64,000 nucleotides of DNA. Origin: Polaromonas jejuensis NBRC 106434 (GTDB lineage Bacteria; Pseudomonadota; Gammaproteobacteria; Burkholderiales; Burkholderiaceae_C). The stretch is from positions 1-64,000 of the forward strand of contig NZ_BCYO01000019.1 in NCBI RefSeq assembly GCF_001598235.1, in the 5' to 3' direction. The first letter of the stretch is position 1. Each line of letters starts with the position of its first letter. Positions 43,993 through 51,492 of the stretch are shown piece after piece. The notes below the pieces were generated by a model, which ran no database searches, had not been told where the DNA came from, and saw nothing but the letters and a program-made list of their open reading frames with translations. Made by a program: the position numbers and the translations under genes.

Positions 43993-44877
43993 ATGTCACT
44001 GCCTTTGCGCGCGATTGTCGTTTTCCATGCCGTAGCCCGTTGCGGCAGTCTCTCCAAAGCCGCGGCCGAGCTCTATGTGACGCCGTCGGCTGTGAGTCAG
44101 CAGATTCAGATGCTTGAGGTACATCTCGGCACGACGCTGCTGACGAAGGCCGGCCGCGGCATCGCGTTGACCGAGGCAGGTGAACGCTATTTCGAGATGA
44201 TCGGCGATCAGGTCGAACACATTTCGGAGGCAACGCAGCGCATCCGGGGATTCCGCTCCCGCTCTATCCTGACCGTGCGCGCAACGCCGACGCTAGCCTC
44301 CAAATGGCTGCTGCCGCGCCTGAAGGGATTTCTTGATGCCAACCCGGATGTTGAGCTTCGGCTGAACGGCACTACCGAGCCAACAGATTTCTCCCGCGAG
44401 ACGGTTGATGTGGAGATCCGGCACGGCGAGGGCCGCTGGCCGGGCGTCTTTGTGGAAGGCCTCGCCGAGGAGTCCTTCCTGCCCGTGTGCTCGCCCTCAT
44501 ATTGCGCCGCAGCGAGCATTGGTGCCACCGACGTGCCCCAGCACCGGCTGATCCACTCAGTCAAGTCGCAAGTTCAATGGACGCAGTGGTTCTTGCTGGC
44601 CGGTGCCCCACCCGCCGTGGATTGGAGCCGCATACTATTCGACCGCAGTCACATGGCGATCGACGCTGCGGTCGACGGGTTCGGCCTGGCGCTGGAAAGC
44701 ACGTTGATGATGTGGCGCGAACTGCGTGACGGCACGTTGATCTGCCCGGTCCGCAACCCGCCGCGCGTGTCTTTGACGACCCAGTGGATCGTCTGCCCGT
44801 TCGATCATCTGCACAAGGCCAAGGTCCGCCTGTTCCTTGATTGGCTTCGGACCGAGCGTGCCGTGTGGCAGGACTAG
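43993..44877 (+). CDS. LysR-family regulator (GcvA-like) of the island
   Basis: A 294-residue LysR protein of the GcvA/AmpR-like group. The helix-turn-helix is LRAIVVFHAVARCGSLSKAAAELYVTPSAVSQQIQMLE; the effector domain begins LTVRATPTLASKWLLPRL, typical of this group. It is divergent from the TRAP genes and lies upstream of the dehydrogenase, so it probably controls both arms in response to the imported acid or a product. No clear Shine-Dalgarno sequence was seen. The following gene is 152 bp away and has its own promoter-like region. Confidence 0.92.
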   Translation: MSLPLRAIVVFHAVARCGSLSKAAAELYVTPSAVSQQIQMLEVHLGTTLLTKAGRGIALTEAGERYFEMIGDQVEHISEATQRIRGFRSRSILTVRATPTLASKWLLPRLKGFLDANPDVELRLNGTTEPTDFSRETVDVEIRHGEGRWPGVFVEGLAEESFLPVCSPSYCAAASIGATDVPQHRLIHSVKSQVQWTQWFLLAGAPPAVDWSRILFDRSHMAIDAAVDGFGLALESTLMMWRELRDGTLICPVRNPPRVSLTTQWIVCPFDHLHKAKVRLFLDWLRTERAVWQD

Positions 44878-44906
44878 AGATCGGTGCTTGCGGCGACGCA
44901 GATGAA

Positions 44907-44986
44907 TTAGAGGGTCTAACGATTCTGTTTATAAATCTAAGTTGTCCTAATCGAAGTCGCTTTCTAAACTGACGGTCAGAAGTCGC
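44907..44986 (+). promoter_or_regulatory. Putative promoter and direct repeats before the island dehydrogenase
   Basis: TTAGAG (44907-44912) and TATAAA (44930-44935) are 17 bp apart, a fair sigma-70 spacing. Downstream, GAAGTCGC occurs twice (44953-44960 and 44979-44986), with CTGAC-G-GTCAG (44969-44979) in between, which could be a regulator site. This is a pattern reading only. Confidence 0.3.
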
Positions 44987-45029
44987 GATTCCCGCGTCTT
45001 CATAGGCACATCACGAAGGACGACAACAC

Positions 45030-46388
45030 ATGAATCTCTACACCATGCTTGCTGCGCGAGCAGCAGCAGGACGCCCAGTGCGGGTGGGGCTGATCGGCGC
45101 GGGCAAGTTCGGCTCGATGATCCTGTCCCAGGCCCGCCACATCGAAGGCATGCACATCGTCGGCGTGGCCGACCTCGACGTCGCCAAGGCACGTGGCTCG
45201 CTCAATCGTGTCGGCTGGGAAGAAGACCGATATTCGGCCAAGTCGCTTGGCGACGCCATCAAGACCGGCAAGACCTGTGTTCTCGATGACGCGGCGGCTC
45301 TGGCATCGTGCGATGAGATCGAATGCATCGTCGAGGCCACGGGTCACCCGATCGCCGGCGTGCGCCACGCGCTCGCGGCCATCGACGGCAACAAGCACAT
45401 CATCATGGTCAACGTCGAGGCCGACGCGATGTGCGGGCCGTTGCTGGCCGCGAAGGCGCGGGCAAAAAACCTCGTCTACAGCATGGCCTACGGCGATCAA
45501 CCTGCCATCATCTGCGAGCTGGTCGACTGGGCACGCTCGTGCGGATTCGAGATCACCTCCGCCGGGAAAGGCATGAATTTCGAGCCGCGCTACCGGTATT
45601 CGACCCCGGATACCGTCTGGGGCTTTTTTGGCTGGACCGACGAAGAAGTGGCTGCGGGCGACTTCAATCCGAAGATGTACAACTCTTTCACTGACGGTAC
45701 CAAGGCCGCCATCGAGATGGCCGCCGTGGCCAATGGCACAGGCCTGGATTGCCCGGACGACGGACTGGCGTTTCCGCCGGCCGGTCTGCACGACCTTGCG
45801 AAGGTGTTCCGTCCCGCGGCTGACGGCGGCCGCCTCGCGCGCAGTGGCCTGGTCGACATCGCAGCAAGCCAGGAGCCCGATGGTCGCGAGGTCTTCAACA
45901 ACATCCGCTATGGCGTCTTTGTCACGTTCAAGGCACCGAACGAATATGCGAAGGCGTGCTTCAAGCAATACGGTCTGCTGGTCGACCCCTCTGGCTGGTA
46001 CGGATCGATGTGGCGGCCCTTCCACATGATTGGGCTGGAGACCAGCATCAGCATCCTGTCGGCCGTGTTGCGCGGCGAGGCAACCGGGACGTGCAAGGAG
46101 TTCCGCGGCGATGCCGTCGCCACGGCAAAGCGCGACCTGAAGCCGGGTGAGTACCTTGACGGCGAAGGCGGTTTCGCAGTCTGGGCCAACGCGATTCCCG
46201 CGTCCAAGAGCCTGGAGATCGGTGGCCTGCCAATCGGCCTTGCGCACAACGTCAAGCTCAAGCGCCCGGTCGCGAAGGACACCATCGTGCGCTTCGACGA
46301 TGTGGTGTTGGAGCGAGACATGGATGTCGTCGCACTGCGCCAGCAAATGGAACGTGGTGCACTTGGGACGATGAAAAGTGCCACGTGA
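45030..46388 (+). CDS. NAD(P)-binding oxidoreductase with C-terminal SAF domain
   Basis: A 452-residue protein of the homoserine-dehydrogenase-like group with a C-terminal SAF domain. The Rossmann motif GLIGAGKFG is at residues 20-28; the middle domain (about 110-330) includes VEATGHP, NVEADAMCGPLLA and YGDQPAIICELVDWAR; a flagellar FlgA-like SAF region lies at about 355-430 (LKPGEYLDGEGGFAVWANA). No signal peptide is present. Similar proteins are found in sugar-acid and C4-acid pathways, but I do not know a confirmed reaction. It is the first of three enzyme genes in the plus-strand arm of the island, with ABM and GarR-like genes after it. Confidence 0.8.
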   Translation: MNLYTMLAARAAAGRPVRVGLIGAGKFGSMILSQARHIEGMHIVGVADLDVAKARGSLNRVGWEEDRYSAKSLGDAIKTGKTCVLDDAAALASCDEIECIVEATGHPIAGVRHALAAIDGNKHIIMVNVEADAMCGPLLAAKARAKNLVYSMAYGDQPAIICELVDWARSCGFEITSAGKGMNFEPRYRYSTPDTVWGFFGWTDEEVAAGDFNPKMYNSFTDGTKAAIEMAAVANGTGLDCPDDGLAFPPAGLHDLAKVFRPAADGGRLARSGLVDIAASQEPDGREVFNNIRYGVFVTFKAPNEYAKACFKQYGLLVDPSGWYGSMWRPFHMIGLETSISILSAVLRGEATGTCKEFRGDAVATAKRDLKPGEYLDGEGGFAVWANAIPASKSLEIGGLPIGLAHNVKLKRPVAKDTIVRFDDVVLERDMDVVALRQQMERGALGTMKSAT

Positions 46389-46410
46389 CATCACGTCGGG
46401 TGGATCGCCC

Positions 46411-46737
46411 ATGAGCGGCGGTCCGCTGCCCCGACCCGCAGGCAAGGTCGGGGCATGCGTTGTCATCGCGGAGTTCGAGGTCAAGCCGGAATCGTTCGGC
46501 GACTTCGCTGCGTTAGCGCGCCGCTTCGCCGAAGAATGCGTCGAGAGCGAGCCTGGATGCCGGCAGTTCGATGTCGTGCAACTCGAGACGACACCCCGCG
46601 GCGTGCTGTTCTATGAAGCCTATGACGACGCGGCAGCATTCGAGGCCCATTGCGGATCGGCCCATCTAGCTCGATTCAGGGCCGCGTTTGCGCCGCTGAT
46701 CGTCGGTGAGCGACCTTTGCGTCGGGGGCTTGCATGA
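46411..46737 (+). CDS. ABM-superfamily (antibiotic biosynthesis monooxygenase-like) protein
   Basis: A 108-residue protein with one ABM ferredoxin-like dimeric domain: VIAEFEVKPESFGDFAALARRFAEECVESEPGCRQFDVVQ followed by FYEAYDDAAAFEAHCGSAHLARF. Members of this fold are small oxygenases, isomerases or heme-binding proteins, and LsrG-like ones act on sugar-derived ketones. The ATG at 46411 follows GGTGGA; a GTG at 46378 is possible. The stop overlaps the next start as ATGA, so it is coupled to the GarR-like gene. It may isomerise or oxidise an unstable keto-acid; that is inference. Confidence 0.82.
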   Translation: MSGGPLPRPAGKVGACVVIAEFEVKPESFGDFAALARRFAEECVESEPGCRQFDVVQLETTPRGVLFYEAYDDAAAFEAHCGSAHLARFRAAFAPLIVGERPLRRGLA

Positions 46738-47612
46738 GTGCTCCGCTCATGGTCGGGTTCGTTGGTACCGGCATCATGGGCGCGCACATGGCGCGTCGCC
46801 TCGCGGCGGCCGGGCACCGCGTGCAGGCATGGAATCGGACAGCGGAAAAGGCACGGCAGTTGGAGAGGTCCGGCGTCTCGGCGGCCGCCGCCGCGAGGGA
46901 TGTCGCGCGGGCAGCCGATGTCGTGATCTGCATGCTCAGCTCCGGTCCGGTCTGCGACGATGTGTTGCTAGACCAGGGCGAGGTGCTTGGCACGATGCGC
47001 CCAGGCAGCACGCTGATCGTGATGAGCTCGATCCCTGTCGAATCGGCGCGTCGTCAATCGGAGGCGGCCGCACTGCGCGGAGTCAACTACCTCGACGCCC
47101 CGGTCTCGGGTGGCGAAGCCGGCGCGGAAGCGGGCACGCTCGCGATCATGGTGGGCGGTGACGAGGCTGTCTTCGAGCGTTCACGCGCATTGTTCGAGGC
47201 CATGGGGCGACCCGTGCGCGTTGGACCGACCGGATCCGGACAGCTTGCGAAGCTCGTGAATCAGATGATGGTCGCCAGCTCGATCGCCGCGGTCGCGGAG
47301 GCGTTGCTCTTCGCCGAACGCGGCGGCGCGGACCCCGCGAAAGTGCGCGAGGCATTGCTCGGTGGATTCGCAGACTCGACCGTGCTGCGCCAACATGGCC
47401 AGCGCATGATCGCCGGCAACTTCGTCCCCGGTGGTCCGGCCAAGTATCAGGTCAAGGACACGAGCACCGCACTCGCGTTGTCGCGCAGCATCGGGCTCGA
47501 ACTGCCGCTGCTCGACTTGGTGGACCGCCTGTTCGCAGACATGGTCTCGCATGGCGATGGCGATCTGGACCACAGCGCCATCATCCGGGAGTTCCGGCGT
47601 CGGCAGGTCTAG
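46734..47612 (+). CDS. 3-hydroxyacid dehydrogenase (GarR/GlxR-like)
   Basis: A 292-residue NAD(P)-dependent beta-hydroxyacid dehydrogenase. The cofactor loop is GFVGTGIMG (residues 8-16), the substrate-binding DAPVSGGEAGAEAG at 121-134, and the catalytic Lys173 in LAKLVNQM. The pattern matches tartronate semialdehyde reductase and 3-hydroxyisobutyrate dehydrogenase. The start overlaps the ABM stop (ATGA). With a TRAP importer and a gluconokinase-like gene close by, reduction of a semialdehyde in sugar-acid catabolism is the natural reading; the exact substrate is not decided by the sequence. It is the last gene of the island. Confidence 0.9.
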   Translation: MSAPLMVGFVGTGIMGAHMARRLAAAGHRVQAWNRTAEKARQLERSGVSAAAAARDVARAADVVICMLSSGPVCDDVLLDQGEVLGTMRPGSTLIVMSSIPVESARRQSEAAALRGVNYLDAPVSGGEAGAEAGTLAIMVGGDEAVFERSRALFEAMGRPVRVGPTGSGQLAKLVNQMMVASSIAAVAEALLFAERGGADPAKVREALLGGFADSTVLRQHGQRMIAGNFVPGGPAKYQVKDTSTALALSRSIGLELPLLDLVDRLFADMVSHGDGDLDHSAIIREFRRRQV

Positions 47613-47827
47613 CACAAGCATGCTCGGCCTTGTCGAGGCAGTCAAAGCTCCGCCCGGTGAAGGTCAACGCTTGGACATCACGACCGCTGCCATCCGTGCA
47701 GTTGTCATCGCGCAAGCGCCCGACCACATCGCCCGGTCCTGAGGAACTCCGAAGCTGACGCCGCCAAACTCCGCTTCTCTGATCGGGCGCAATTTCGCGC
47801 CCTGTGCGCGAACGAGTCCTTACGCTG
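47613..47827. other. Non-coding stretch downstream of the island
   Basis: I see no supported gene, terminator or promoter here. Short frames on both strands have no family resemblance. The stretch ends with GCTG, the left copy of the 4-bp target duplication of the MITE-like element. Confidence 0.5.
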
Positions 47828-47972
47828 GAGGCTGTGTGAAAACTCGATTGAGTGTCAAATTCGGGGGGGGGGGCGTCGAACCCTTGGCGACCTTGCGAAA
47901 ATCGATCTTGGAGCGATCTAGCGTGTCGGTCTTTCGTCCACGGCCGACTCCGCGGAGTTTTCACACAGCCTC
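47828..47972. mobile_element. 145-bp MITE-like element
   Basis: Perfect 18-bp terminal inverted repeats (starting GAGGCTGTGTG at 47828-47845, ending CACACAGCCTC at 47955-47972) enclose 109 bp with no gene. GCTG lies directly outside both ends (47824-47827 and 47973-47976), which looks like a 4-bp target duplication. Inside is an 11-G run (47863-47873). The ends resemble those of IS elements whose inverted repeats begin with GGCTGTGTGAAAAC; a full-length partner would have to supply transposase. Confidence 0.7.
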
Positions 47973-48270
47973 GCTGCTCTGCAGACACCCATGTTTGTTG
48001 CGCACATTGGCGGCCATCAAGCGAGCATTCTTCACTCTTGCGCCCCACGTTCTTGAGCTGCTGCAGTGATTCACCTTCTTCGTGAAGCTGCCTGTGTAAG
48101 GAACGGGACGACATATTCAGCACCGCTGCCAAAGTTTCCGTGTTGTGTGATTGCACAGCACGGTTCGCCAGCACCTGCAACACTGTCGGCAACGGAGCTT
48201 CCGTCTGCGAGCGCTTCCCCAGTCTGAAGTCTGTAAAAATCAGGGCAATGAACGATATCTTGATGCGTCC
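47973..48270 (-). pseudogene. Remnant of an AraC-family regulator
   Basis: On the minus strand, about 48050-48200 reads LQVLANRAVQSHNTETLAAVLNMSSRSLHRQLHEEGESLQQLKN, which aligns with the first half of the AraC helix-turn-helix region of the intact gene at 50314-51366 ([42 protein letters not shown]). Past that the similarity is lost, no start is visible upstream, and the MITE-like element sits where the C-terminal part should continue. The gene is therefore truncated and probably inactive. It may be a relic from before the island arrived. Confidence 0.6.
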
Positions 48271-48300
48271 GAACGGCGCGGAACTTGAGGCCCTGGAGTC

Positions 48301-48717
48301 ATGACGGCTCCTTGCCCGTGTGGCCGCGCCTCAGCTAATTCGACCAAGGCGACCAAAAATCAGCCCCTGCCATTTTCGGCCTGCTGCGGCCGGTACCTGG
48401 ATGACTTTGCCGGCACACCAGCGCCCGACGCCGAAGCGCTGATGCGCTCTCGCTACAGCGCCTTCGTGCGGGGCCGTCCTGACTACCTGCTCGCCACCTG
48501 GCACGCCAGCACGCGTCCATCGCAGCTGGAACTGGACCCGGCGGCGAAATGGCTGGGGCTTGAAGTGCGTTCGCACCAGCTGATGGATGCCGACCATGCC
48601 GAAGTTGAATTTGTCGCGCGTTGCCGCGAGGCGGGCCGCGCAACACGCTTGCATGAGCGCAGCCGTTTTGTGCGTGAGTCGGGGCGCTGGTATTACGTCG
48701 ATGGCAACCAGTTTTAA
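48301..48717 (+). CDS. YchJ-family SEC-C metal-binding protein
   Basis: A 138-residue YchJ-like (UPF0225) protein. The N-terminal zinc motif begins CPCG, but the second pair (CCGRYL) comes only after about 16 residues (RASANSTKATKNQPLPFSA), where the family usually has about 6. The NTF2-like middle part has ALMRSRYSAFVRG and LLATWHASTRP, and the C-terminus FVRESGRWYYVDG. These are clear family marks. Function is unknown, although YchJ proteins bind zinc. The spacing oddity may come from an insertion. The start is at 48301, directly after the pseudogene region. Confidence 0.88.
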   Translation: MTAPCPCGRASANSTKATKNQPLPFSACCGRYLDDFAGTPAPDAEALMRSRYSAFVRGRPDYLLATWHASTRPSQLELDPAAKWLGLEVRSHQLMDADHAEVEFVARCREAGRATRLHERSRFVRESGRWYYVDGNQF

Positions 48718-48721
48718 GTAA

Positions 48722-48778
48722 AAAGTGGCTGTAGTCCAACCGAGGCGGGCGCAGTCAGCTATTAAAAAATGAGTAAGC
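48722..48778 (+). repeat. Family A dispersed repeat before the HAD gene
   Basis: GGCGGGCGCAGTC followed by AGCTATTAAAAAATGAGTAAGC ends directly at the HAD start codon (48779). It matches the in-frame copy in the GMC gene (4921-4950). It probably supplies the leader of the HAD gene. Confidence 0.55.
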
Positions 48779-49438
48779 ATGAGATTTGAAGCAATCCTGT
48801 TTGACTGCGATGGCGTGCTGGTCGACAGCGAACCCATCACCAACGGCGTGTTGCGCGACATGCTGGAAGAAAGCGGCTGGTCGCTCACGTCCGAGGAATG
48901 CATGCGGGTGTTCATCGGCAAGGCGGTGCGCGACGAGCGCGCCATCATCGAGCAGCGCACCGGCCGGCCGCTGACGGAGGACTGGATGGGCGAGTTTTAC
49001 GCGCGGCGCAACCGCGAGCTGCAAGCCCGCCTGCAGGTCATAGACGGCGCGCACGAGGCGGTGGCCGCCGCGCACGCGCACACCGGGCAGCGCATCGCCT
49101 GCGCCTCGGGCGCGGACCGTTTCAAGGTCGAGATGCAGCTGACCCAGGTCGGGCTGGTGGATTTTTTTGCGGGCCGCATCTTCAGCGGCCACGAGATGCC
49201 GCGCTCCAAGCCGGCACCCGATGTGTACCTGGCCGCCGCCGCGCATCTGGGCGCCGCGGGTGAACGCTGTCTGGTGATTGAGGACACGCCCACGGGCATC
49301 ACCGCCGGCGTCGCGGCCGGTGCCACGGTGTGGGCGTATTGCCCCTCGCCGGAACAAGGTCCAGCCTTGTTGCAGGCCGGCGCCAGCCAGCTGTTCGGCC
49401 ACATGGCCGAGCTGCCGCAGTTGCTGGCCAGCGTCTGA
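48779..49438 (+). CDS. HAD-family hydrolase (beta-phosphoglucomutase/phosphatase-like)
   Basis: A 219-residue HAD subfamily IA protein. Motif I is FDCDGVLVDSEP (nucleophilic Asp and the +2 Asp), a four-helix cap fills about residues 18-90, motif II is in CASGAD, motif III Lys in SKPAPDVYLAAA and motif IV is VIEDTPTGITAG. The pattern suits small phosphatases or mutases of the phosphoglycolate/beta-phosphoglucomutase group. The substrate is unknown. The start codon lies at the end of a repeat, so no ordinary ribosome-binding site is present. A small hairpin follows the stop. Confidence 0.9.
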   Translation: MRFEAILFDCDGVLVDSEPITNGVLRDMLEESGWSLTSEECMRVFIGKAVRDERAIIEQRTGRPLTEDWMGEFYARRNRELQARLQVIDGAHEAVAAAHAHTGQRIACASGADRFKVEMQLTQVGLVDFFAGRIFSGHEMPRSKPAPDVYLAAAAHLGAAGERCLVIEDTPTGITAGVAAGATVWAYCPSPEQGPALLQAGASQLFGHMAELPQLLASV

Positions 49439-49465
49439 TTGACCGTAATGCAAGGAGTCATTCCG

Positions 49466-49484
49466 GCCTGCCTGTTTGGCAGGC
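49466..49484. repeat. Hairpin after the HAD gene
   Basis: GCCTGCC, TGTTT loop and GGCAGGC make a perfect 7-bp stem 27 bp after the HAD stop. No T tract follows, so a terminator role is doubtful. Confidence 0.4.
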
Positions 49485-49586
49485 ATCCTGTTGCAGGCCC
49501 CAGCTGGCAAGGGTTTTAAGGGTTTTCCCTGGGCGGGTGCACAAGCTTATCCACAGAAGCTGTGCATGGCGCGAATCAGGCGAACA

Positions 49587-50267
49587 TCACGCCCCCGGTC
49601 GCACGTCGGGCGAGGCGATGGTCGGCACCCCCTGATCCAGGGCCGACTGGTGCTGCAGCTGCAGCGCGCGCTGATAGGCCGGGCGTTGCTGAAGGCGCAG
49701 GGCGTAGCGGCGCACGGCATCGGTGAATTGGGGCTGCAGGCCCAGGTGCTCCGCCAGCAGCAGGGCGTAGCCCACCGATACATCGGCGGCGGTGAAGCGG
49801 CCGGCGCATAGAAAATCCTGCTGCTGCAGGGCGGTGTCCACGGCTCTCAGGCGCGCCAGAAACCAGCGGCTGTAGTCTTCGACCACCTGGGGCTGCCGGC
49901 GCTCCACAGTCTCGAAATGGCTGTAGCGCAGCACCAGGGTCTGCGGAAAGGTCAGCGTGGCCTCGCCCATGTGCAGCCAGTTCAGGTAGGCGCCGTAGGC
50001 TGGGTCCGCCACGGCTACATCGAGCCCGCCGGGGCTGTGCCGCGCCGCCAGGTACTGGCACATCGCGGCCGATTCGGTCATGCGGGTCTCGCCATCGACC
50101 AGCAGGGGAACCGTACCCAGGGGGTTGTCCTGCAGAAACTGGCGCGCCAGCGCGCGCGGTGGAAAGGGCAGCATGCGCAAGGAGTAGGGCAGGCCCAGCT
50201 CTTCGAGCAGCCAGAGTGGCCTGAAGGAGCGGGCGCTGACACAGTGGTGGAGCGTGATCATGGCCAC
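49587..50267 (-). CDS. Glutathione S-transferase family protein
   Basis: A 226-residue cytoplasmic GST. The N-terminal thioredoxin-like domain is LHHCVSARSFRPLWLLEELGLPY, with the active-site Ser/Cys region, followed by NPLGTVPLLVDGE and the glutathione-binding TESAAMCQYLA. The C-terminal helical domain includes FTAADVSVGYALLLAE, the N-capping box typical of GSTs. Class is not certain (theta or beta-like). It is convergent with the HAD gene and follows the AraC gene on the same strand by 46 bp, so the two could share a transcript. Confidence 0.9.
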   Translation of the reverse strand: MAMITLHHCVSARSFRPLWLLEELGLPYSLRMLPFPPRALARQFLQDNPLGTVPLLVDGETRMTESAAMCQYLAARHSPGGLDVAVADPAYGAYLNWLHMGEATLTFPQTLVLRYSHFETVERRQPQVVEDYSRWFLARLRAVDTALQQQDFLCAGRFTAADVSVGYALLLAEHLGLQPQFTDAVRRYALRLQQRPAYQRALQLQHQSALDQGVPTIASPDVRPGA

Positions 50268-50313
50268 AGTCTAGGGTGCTTGGCCGCACAAGGTGCGCCA
50301 CGAAGGGGGCAAA

Positions 50314-51366
50314 TCAGGCCAGCGGCCGCTTGCCCTGCCGGAACTCCGCGGGCGACTGGCCGGTCCAGCTGCGAAAGGCGCGCATAAAGCTCTTTTCGTT
50401 CTGAAAGCCCGCCGCCTCGGCCACCTGCTTGATGGGGCGCGCGGTGCGCAGCAGCAAGTCCAGCGCCCGGTCCCGCCGCACCTCATCCTTCAGCGTCTGC
50501 AGCGAAGCGCCTTCGTCCTTGAGCTGGCGGTGCAGGGTGCGCGGCGAGACATGCAGCAGCGCGGCCAGCGCGTCGGCGTTGTGGGTCTGGGCCGGATGGG
50601 CGGCCAGCGCCTGACGCACCCGTTGCACCAGCAGGCGGTCACGCCGGTATTGCAGAACAGTGAGCGGCAGGGCGCGCTGCAGCATCTGTTGCAGGGCGCG
50701 CTCATCACGGCGCAGCGGCAGGGCCAGGTAGCGCGCATCGAAGCGCAGGCCGGCGGGCGCGGTGTCAAACGCGGTCGGGCCGGAGAAAAGCACCTGGTAG
50801 GCCGCATGGTGGGGCGGTGCGGCAAACGGAAACTGCGCGCCCTGCAGCGGAATGCGCGAGTCGATCAGCCAGCAGGCCACGCCCAGGATGTTGCGCAGCA
50901 CCGATACCAGGCAGAACTCGCGCAAGTCCCCCAGGTCGCGGTGCTCGGTGATGGACAGCATGGCCGTGTCGCCCGTCAGCGTGAGCTGGAGCGTGATGTC
51001 GTCGGTGATCAGTCCATGGTGTCGGCACCAGCGCTTGAGTGCCACGCCCAGGCTGGGCGCGCTGATGGAGGCGCGCGCCAGCATGCCGTAGCTGCCCCAG
51101 GGCAGGCGCCGGCTGAACCAGCCCAGCGCCTCGTCGTCCAGTTCCTGCATGGCCGCGCCCGATATTTTTTCCATCTGCCAGGCGGTGATGCGCGAGTCCG
51201 CATTGAGCAGGGATTCCGGCGTGATTTGTGCCTGTTCCAGCGCCTTCGCAGGGTTCAGGCCGCGCTGCCGGTAGGCCCGCACAATGGCCTGGACAAATGC
51301 AATGGGCGTCAAGGCGGGGGCGGACGGCAGTGACCCTGGAGCGGGGTGGGGCGGGTGGGGTGGCAT
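50314..51366 (-). CDS. AraC-family transcriptional regulator (OruR/ArgR-type)
   Basis: A 350-residue AraC/XylS protein with an N-terminal Arabinose_bd-like effector domain of the OruR kind (about residues 15-200, [36 protein letters not shown]) and a C-terminal double helix-turn-helix (about 240-340) ending [25 protein letters not shown]. The ATG at 51366 is chosen over an upstream TTG. It is divergent from the acyl-CoA synthetase-liuBCDE block, 126 bp away, and is a possible activator of it; regulators of this type near acyl-CoA genes usually sense acids or acyl-CoA. The pseudogene at 47973 is its paralogue. Confidence 0.92.
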   Translation of the reverse strand: MPPHPPHPAPGSLPSAPALTPIAFVQAIVRAYRQRGLNPAKALEQAQITPESLLNADSRITAWQMEKISGAAMQELDDEALGWFSRRLPWGSYGMLARASISAPSLGVALKRWCRHHGLITDDITLQLTLTGDTAMLSITEHRDLGDLREFCLVSVLRNILGVACWLIDSRIPLQGAQFPFAAPPHHAAYQVLFSGPTAFDTAPAGLRFDARYLALPLRRDERALQQMLQRALPLTVLQYRRDRLLVQRVRQALAAHPAQTHNADALAALLHVSPRTLHRQLKDEGASLQTLKDEVRRDRALDLLLRTARPIKQVAEAAGFQNEKSFMRAFRSWTGQSPAEFRQGKRPLA

Positions 51367-51492
51367 GTCCTGAAGTTTGCCTTTTGGTGGCAGGATTTGC
51401 AACCTTGGTGGCGAGTCCGCGTCAGGCGGCGCTTCTATGCTTGTGCCATGCTGTCCGCACCCGCTGGTGCCGGCGGCCGCAAGGAGACAATC

